A stretch of 64,000 nucleotides of DNA from Anthonomus grandis grandis (Eukaryota; Arthropoda; Insecta; Coleoptera; Curculionidae). The stretch is from NCBI RefSeq assembly GCF_022605725.1, contig NC_065552.1:17192785-17256784 (forward strand), given 5' to 3'. A program made the translations under genes and the position numbers. Of the stretch, positions 58,600 to 64,000 are shown piece by piece. Numbering within the stretch: the first letter of the stretch is position 1; each line of letters starts with the position of its first letter. The notes under the pieces are model-generated. The model was not told the origin of the DNA. It was given only the letters and a program-made list of their open reading frames with translations, and did not search any database.

Positions 58600-61540
58600 T
58601 TGTAATTACTAGTTAACTACTAAAGTGTCATTTTAATGATTTTTGCATGATATGCAAAATACCATAAGAGGTGTTAAGGACTTGGTTTCAAATGGCCGAT
58701 GATGTGCATTTTTATTGCGTTGTAACAAATAGAGCGCTTAATTCTGAGCGTGGCTTTAGCATATAAAGATCAAACAGCGCATTCCTGAGATGTAATTCGG
58801 AGTTGGCTTTTCGGGCCAACTACACTATAGCTACACCTAATAGCGAATTAAAGAAGTAAATTTAAATATAAACAACGATAGAAGCGTTAATATTTTAAAT
58901 TAAAATATGCTTGGTCTCAGTGAATATTAAACAGGAGGTTTGTATTGCACCATGATTTGATAGTTATTTTATTTATTAGGTACGGTCTTATTAAGTGTAG
59001 TCTTCGTGTTGCTACAAGCTGATTTCTGCCATTTAGATATGACTCAAACCATCAGCGAGGTATGCTTCTATAAATAAAATTTTATGATTTAGATAATCGA
59101 AGGTTTTCGAAAATTCCCAGACAAGGACAGGCGATTAAAAAGGGTAAAAATAGTATCATTTGTATATTTGGAATTTAAGAATCCAAATTAAGAATTTTAT
59201 ATTTAAGCAGAAATACAAAAAGTATTTTTTTAATCTTCAGTGATTTTCGAGAACGTGGGGAGGAGTGCAATTAGGCCATAGATGTAAAATTTATCCTTAT
59301 ACCTTCCTTAATGCAACAAAATGATTATCACCGCTTTAGGGCTGGGGAAAAGTACCATTGTGCAAAGACCTGGAAATTAAATGAGTCAGATGATTAAATG
59401 CACAGTCCTGCAGATTTACGAACAATTTTAGAGTAACATAAGTAAGATTTTAGATGACCATTTGTTTTTAAGGCCTTTAGTTGTACTGCGTAGCTCAATT
59501 GTTACTACAAGGCTTATGAAAAACTTTTGTAGATTTTAATTTTCATTATAAAAGGATGGTATTTATTAAGTTTCTGGCGATATTTATAATGTAATTTTTT
59601 AGGCTCTTAGACGAAGCATATACTGAACTTCAGGAAAAAACTTAAGTCTTAAACCATTACAATATTATTTCTTTAGCATTTCGAGGAATCTACATAGAAC
59701 TTAGAAATGATTTACATGCCACATTGGGAAACGTTTTTTGGAAGGAAATGCGGTATCGACATTTCCAGAAAAGTATTTTTAGACGGTTTTTAGGCATAAA
59801 AACGGAGCATATTAAAATGTTGATTTTTTTTTCAACCAAAAATGAAATAATTTCCATGGAGCATTTATGCTTTTAGATTTTACAAAAAAAAATATCCTAC
59901 CTTATGATCTCAGAAGCCTGGTACAGTAGTCAGCACAGTAGGGATTATAGAGGTTATAACCCTTATCGTAAACAATGCAAAATTTTAAATATTTTTTTTT
60001 CAGATTTTTTAGAGAAATCGAACTTAGTTACTGTCGAAAAATTTTTTATCTCAGTACATGCATGCGATTAACTTCTTCTATTAAATCTAGATGTTAATGA
60101 TATGTTTTTTTACCCTAAGGATTATACATTATTAAGAAATACACTAAGCTTACCATTGTGAAATACTTTACAGTTCTTGTTTTTCTGTTTGCCTCACTAC
60201 AGAACTAGGAGAATTTCAGGAGAAATATTTACTATGACTTTTCCTAACTCTCCAAAGTTTCTCTCATGAGACGAAAGAACTTAAGGCATGGAGATCTCTC
60301 TCGACTTTAGTTGATTCAATGCCGTAAGTGTGGAAGCGGATTCCACGTTACCAGAGAGAGACCATTTGATGCGAACGTTAATTTGATACTGGTTTTAGTG
60401 CTTAATCGAGTCAGTAAATAGCATCCATCAGCCATATTCAAGTTTCGCGATAACCTTACTATAGGTAAAGTCATCGGGTTCAGGTCTAGCCTATCATACT
60501 TTCTTGCAGGGTTTTTACAATAACAATAGAATTTTCCAGCATGGCGTACTTATAAGCAGCTATAGCTTTCTTGTCGCAACCAATTATGATATTCTCAATC
60601 TTCATCAACTTCTCTGTCTTAAGTTTTTTTTCACATAATGAATAAGGTGGTTTACAAAAAAACTGAAATACTAATTTGGACATTGATACATAATGCCAAC
60701 CTTCTTTTGTGGATTGTTTCTCAGGTAGCACAGTTATCCTTTTCGCATGGATAGCAAGTAGTTGTTTGAAATTTGGGTATCTAAATTATAGGTCTATTGT
60801 GGTCTTATTCGAATTTTCTTTAGAAAAAGATTTTTAAATAAAAGTAATAATAAAATTATATAAAATAAATAAAATAATTCTATTGACATTTTTCCACAGA
60901 TCACCAATTTCCATGATTAATTTATCTGTTAACAAATTCGTAAACTTGGACTTTCATAGACTCATTATGATTTCCCTGAAAATAGATGTGAGAATAAAAA
61001 CCCTTGCTTCATTTTTTTTGTAGACTTTGCAACTTTATAATAATTTAATATGTACGTATGTATCTCAACATTCCATTTTACTCATAAAATGACGAAAGTT
61101 ATATATAATCGATAAATAAATCGATAGTACCATTTCCTTGGTCTGAGTGTGCATAGATGGCATTTGGAGGGCATAGATGGCACAGAGAGTACTGGCTATT
61201 TAACAATGGTTTTAGGCAACCATTACGCACGGTGTTTGAGGTCGTTACTTTTATTGTACTACTTCTTGTTAAGATAATTATGTATTTTGTTATTTAGATA
61301 AGATTTGATTTATCATTTATATTAATTTTGTATTATGTATCTTGTTTATCATTTATATTAACTTTGTATTATTGTATGACCTTACATTAATGTAGTTTTG
61401 TAGATATGTATTTTGTTATTCTCTATTTACATTTTATATTAACTTAGTTGGAATCTTACGACATTCACCGTTATTTTAAAAATTTCATTAACAATATTAT
61501 TTGTAATTTTTAAGTAACTAAATTCAGCATTTCTCTCTTT
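58600..61540. other. A+T-rich stretch, no supported gene
   Basis: About 3 kb with no recognised gene. A small direct repeat (TATCATTTATATTAA at 61311 and 61347) is present. The 81-codon minus frame at 60486-60731 matches nothing I know. Confidence 0.5.
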
Positions 61541-61551
61541 AATTTAGAAGA

Positions 61552-62013
61552 GTGCAGGTCGCCCATGCTTCGGAATATCTGTCTGAACATTTCACTATAC
61601 GTTTATATTTTATGTCCGTAGTACTCATTGCCTGTGACCTTATGGGCCAGCATGACGTTGACGGATTGCGGGCAGGTAATCAGATCAGGTGGAATTACTA
61701 TATTTTTAATAAGCTTTGTTTTCATAACAATGTAGATTCGCCGGACTTTAATTATTTTATGATTTTTTTAGTATCAATATTTCTCTTTAATTTTAATAAT
61801 TACAGTGTCATTTATAAAAAAGAGTCATTTGATTATTTGGAAGCGTCACGCTTAGGTGAGGGGGCTTTCGGGCAATCTTTCATTTTTTTAATATTATATT
61901 TGTTTTTATTTATTTATACTGTTCCAGTAAATCTACATGTAGGTTTCTGTGTTAACAAGACCACGTTTAGCTTTCTTTCTGATCTGAACAGCCGAACGTT
62001 CAAGTTCGCTTAA
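61552..62013 (+). other. unassigned 153-codon open frame
   Basis: The frame is unusually long for this A+T-rich context and partly hydrophobic, with a Phe/Ile/Leu-rich segment near residues 75-90 and another near 110-125. It has no family motif that I can name, and no splice-site or initiation context that would support a gene. It is probably chance or decayed sequence. Confidence 0.2.
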
Positions 62014-62289
62014 CCTATATTTTGTGCCAGCCCATATTTTTCAGCTTCTTTTAAATTGAGGGGGGATTGCAATACCAGTATCTATTTTGAGTAGCTGTAT
62101 ATTCATCTATATATTCATGCTGTCCTAGAAGTAAAAAGAGTGCAATCGAGTGATTCCAAGTAGGTTCCATGTGGTGAAGCTAGCGTCCGATCGATAACCA
62201 GCAACCAAAATCGAGAACGCAGCATATGCCGGTTGCCAGCGACCAATTTATAGTCCGCGCTCCCTGTTATTTAATCAATACAATGCCCG

Positions 62290-63240
62290 TATCTCCTAAC
62301 ATTCCCAAGGGATTTTAATAACTTTTTGTCCAGATATTAACAATGAATACCTAAATCGACTGACGATGGTCCCAAGCCTCTACAAACTAAGGTTTTGTTG
62401 TGAAAATTAATTAAAAAGTCAAATGGTATAAAAATGAAAAAGGCTCTAACTCTCAAAATTCCCAAAGGATTTGGATAAAACTTTTTTTTATAAAAGATAA
62501 TAAATATCTAAATAGATTTTAGATGGTTGCAAACCTCTACAAACGAAAGTTTTTTGGTAAAAAATTATTGAAATGTTAGATGTAGAAAAATATAAACGAC
62601 TATAACTTCCAAAACTCCCAAAGGATTCGAATGAAACTTTTTTATACATTTAATAATAAATATCTAAATCGATTTGACATGGTTGCAAACCTCTACAAAC
62701 GAAAGTTTTTTGGTAAAAAATTATTGAAATGTTAGATGTAGAAAAATATAAACGACTATAATTCCCAAAACTCCCAAAGGACTTGAATGAATCTTTTTTA
62801 TACAACTAACAATAAATATTCAAGTCGATTTAACATGGTTGCAAACCTCTACAAACTAAAGTTTTTTGGTAAAAAATTATTGGAGTGTTAGATGTAGAAA
62901 AATATAAACTACTATAACTTCCAGAACTCCCAAAGGATTCGAATGAAACTTTTTTATACATTTAATAATAAATATCTAAATCGATTTGACATGGTTGCAA
63001 ACCTCTACAAACGAAAGTTTTTTGGTAAAAAATTATTGAAATGTGAGATGTAGAAAAATATAAACGACTATAACTTCCAAAATTCCCAAAGGATTCGAAT
63101 GAAACTTTTTTATACATTTAATAATAAATATCTAAATCGATTTGACATGGTTGCAAACCTCTACAAACGAAAGTTTTTTGGTAAAAAATTATTGAAATGT
63201 TAGATGTAGAAACATATAAACGACTATAACTCCCAAAAAT
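62290..63240. repeat. 156-bp satellite-like tandem array, ~6 units
   Basis: The string CCTCTACAAAC recurs at 62377, 62534, 62690, 62846, 63002 and 63158, giving periods of 157, 156, 156, 156 and 156 bp. The later units are nearly identical. The first is diverged, as expected at an array edge. Each unit also carries a CCCAAAGGA(T/C)T(C)GAATGAA motif and is A+T-rich. Confidence 0.93.
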
Positions 63241-64000
63241 TATACTATCAATTGCACCACGCCTGCCAATCCACATCCTTGGAAACTGTTTATTAAGCCG
63301 CTCTCGAACTATCAAAGCGTAGTGTGGAAGAGCTCTATCTTGTTGGAAATATAAATTATTCTTATTTAGTAACCCAACACCATTTTTATCCACTTGGTTT
63401 TCCAAAGATTCGACGATTGAAGGATATATTGTATTTTGGAGGAGGTCTGAATAAATTTGTCCAGTTAAATTTTCTTATAAAAAATATGGCCCAATGATTT
63501 CGTTACTATAAATTTCTGCCCATACATTATTTTTTTAGGATATTTAGTATGATCCTCTCAAAAAAGATGTGAAGTTATATTGTCCCAGTACCTAGAGTTA
63601 TGCCAGCTTACCAGTTCATTTAGAAAAAAAAGTTGACTCGTCACTGAAGCAGATGTTCTTTACTAAAGGGGGATCCTCGTCAATTCGTTGGCACATCAGT
63701 TCGCAAAATTCAATTCCACTATCAAAATCGTCTTCTCCTAGTTGTTGAAGGATTTGAACTTTGTAGGGATAAACTTTTTTAAAAAATTTTGTATTCAGAA
63801 CCTGTTGACATGTTAGTTAACCCTGCGACTTTGGGGATAGATAATGTCGGATCCATTGCGAATTGTTCCAGTACCTCAATTTGGCATGCTAGTTAACAAC
63901 CCTTTTCTTAGTACACTTTTTACTGCAAACAGATCCCGTTTCCTCAAAGTATCTGATCAATACTAGTACATCTTTATGGCCTACGTTCTTGTCTGGATGT
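63241..64000 (-). pseudogene. mariner-like transposase relic, cut by satellite and window end
   Basis: The minus strand reads ICFSDESTFFLNELVSWHN near 63660-63600 (first catalytic aspartate), then NLTGQIYSDLLQNTIYPSI near 63470-63410. It then reads YFQQDRALPHYALIVRERLN (second aspartate) and WIGRRGAI near 63300-63250. The coding sequence stops there, at the edge of the 156-bp array. The third catalytic region is missing. The N-terminus continues past 64000. It is of the same broad DD41D type as the copy at 3980-6654, but a different lineage. Confidence 0.85.

Noticed and set aside
60486..60731. 81-codon minus-strand frame
   Set aside because: No family motif and isolated in non-coding DNA.
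62290..63240. Regularly spaced repeats considered as a CRISPR array
   Set aside because: The whole 156-bp unit is conserved, with no short repeat plus variable spacers, and the DNA is eukaryotic. It is a satellite.

Overview
The window is A+T-rich eukaryotic DNA from an insect. A beetle is plausible but unproven. The evidence is canonical GT-AG introns, an arthropod-type TCAGT initiator, one secreted cuticle-like protein gene, and insect-typical transposable elements (BEL/Pao, P-like, Transib, DD41D mariner, Penelope). Almost everything recognisable is mobile DNA. Only one host gene is convincingly supported: a five-exon gene at 8476-10009 encoding a 220-residue secreted Gly-rich / Val-Pro-Val repeat protein.

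Layout. 1-3840: decayed BEL/Pao retrotransposon. 3980-6654: mariner-like element with unusually long (~637 bp) terminal inverted repeats. 8343-10067: the host gene with its promoter and poly(A) signal. 11053-13911: pogo/jerky-like element containing a 185-bp MITE. 14600-15206: mariner relic. 15563-16270: inverted repeats. 18958-21961: a 3.0-kb terminal-inverted-repeat element carrying a broken DUF7869-like gene and many subterminal GGCAYAARCGCC repeats. 22030-22570: non-LTR retrotransposon tail. 22992-30804: full-length, apparently intact BEL/Pao element with matching LTRs, a 5-bp target duplication and an 1812-codon gag-pol. 32930-36189: hAT relic, tandem repeats and a hAT terminus that lies in a LINE relic. 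38370-40700: inverted and fold-back repeats. 41294-44210: Transib (RAG1-related) element. 45165-49568: Mutator-like (MULE) element. 49732-53512: P-like element with a THAP domain. 54835-56262: Penelope-like relic with GIY-YIG domain and hammerhead-like motif. 56380-58560: LINE relic. 62290-63240: 156-bp satellite abutting a mariner relic that runs off the window.

Several DNA transposons can be delimited to the base by their target-site duplications: mariner (TA), pogo-like (TA), DUF7869 element (ATAT), Transib (CGGCG), MULE (TGCCGGGTG) and P-like (AGCTGGAT). All except the BEL copy carry stops, frameshifts or deletions, so the BEL copy is the only candidate for current activity.

The most striking signal is at the Transib ends. 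Both begin with CACAGTG, the canonical V(D)J recombination-signal heptamer. Both carry an ACAAAA block matching the start of the RSS nonamer, at spacer 23 on one end and 13 on the other, which is close to the 12/23 asymmetry of vertebrate antigen-receptor loci. The second is the DUF7869 element, whose ends, target duplication and subterminal repeat arrays suggest a DNA transposon group I cannot assign to a named superfamily.
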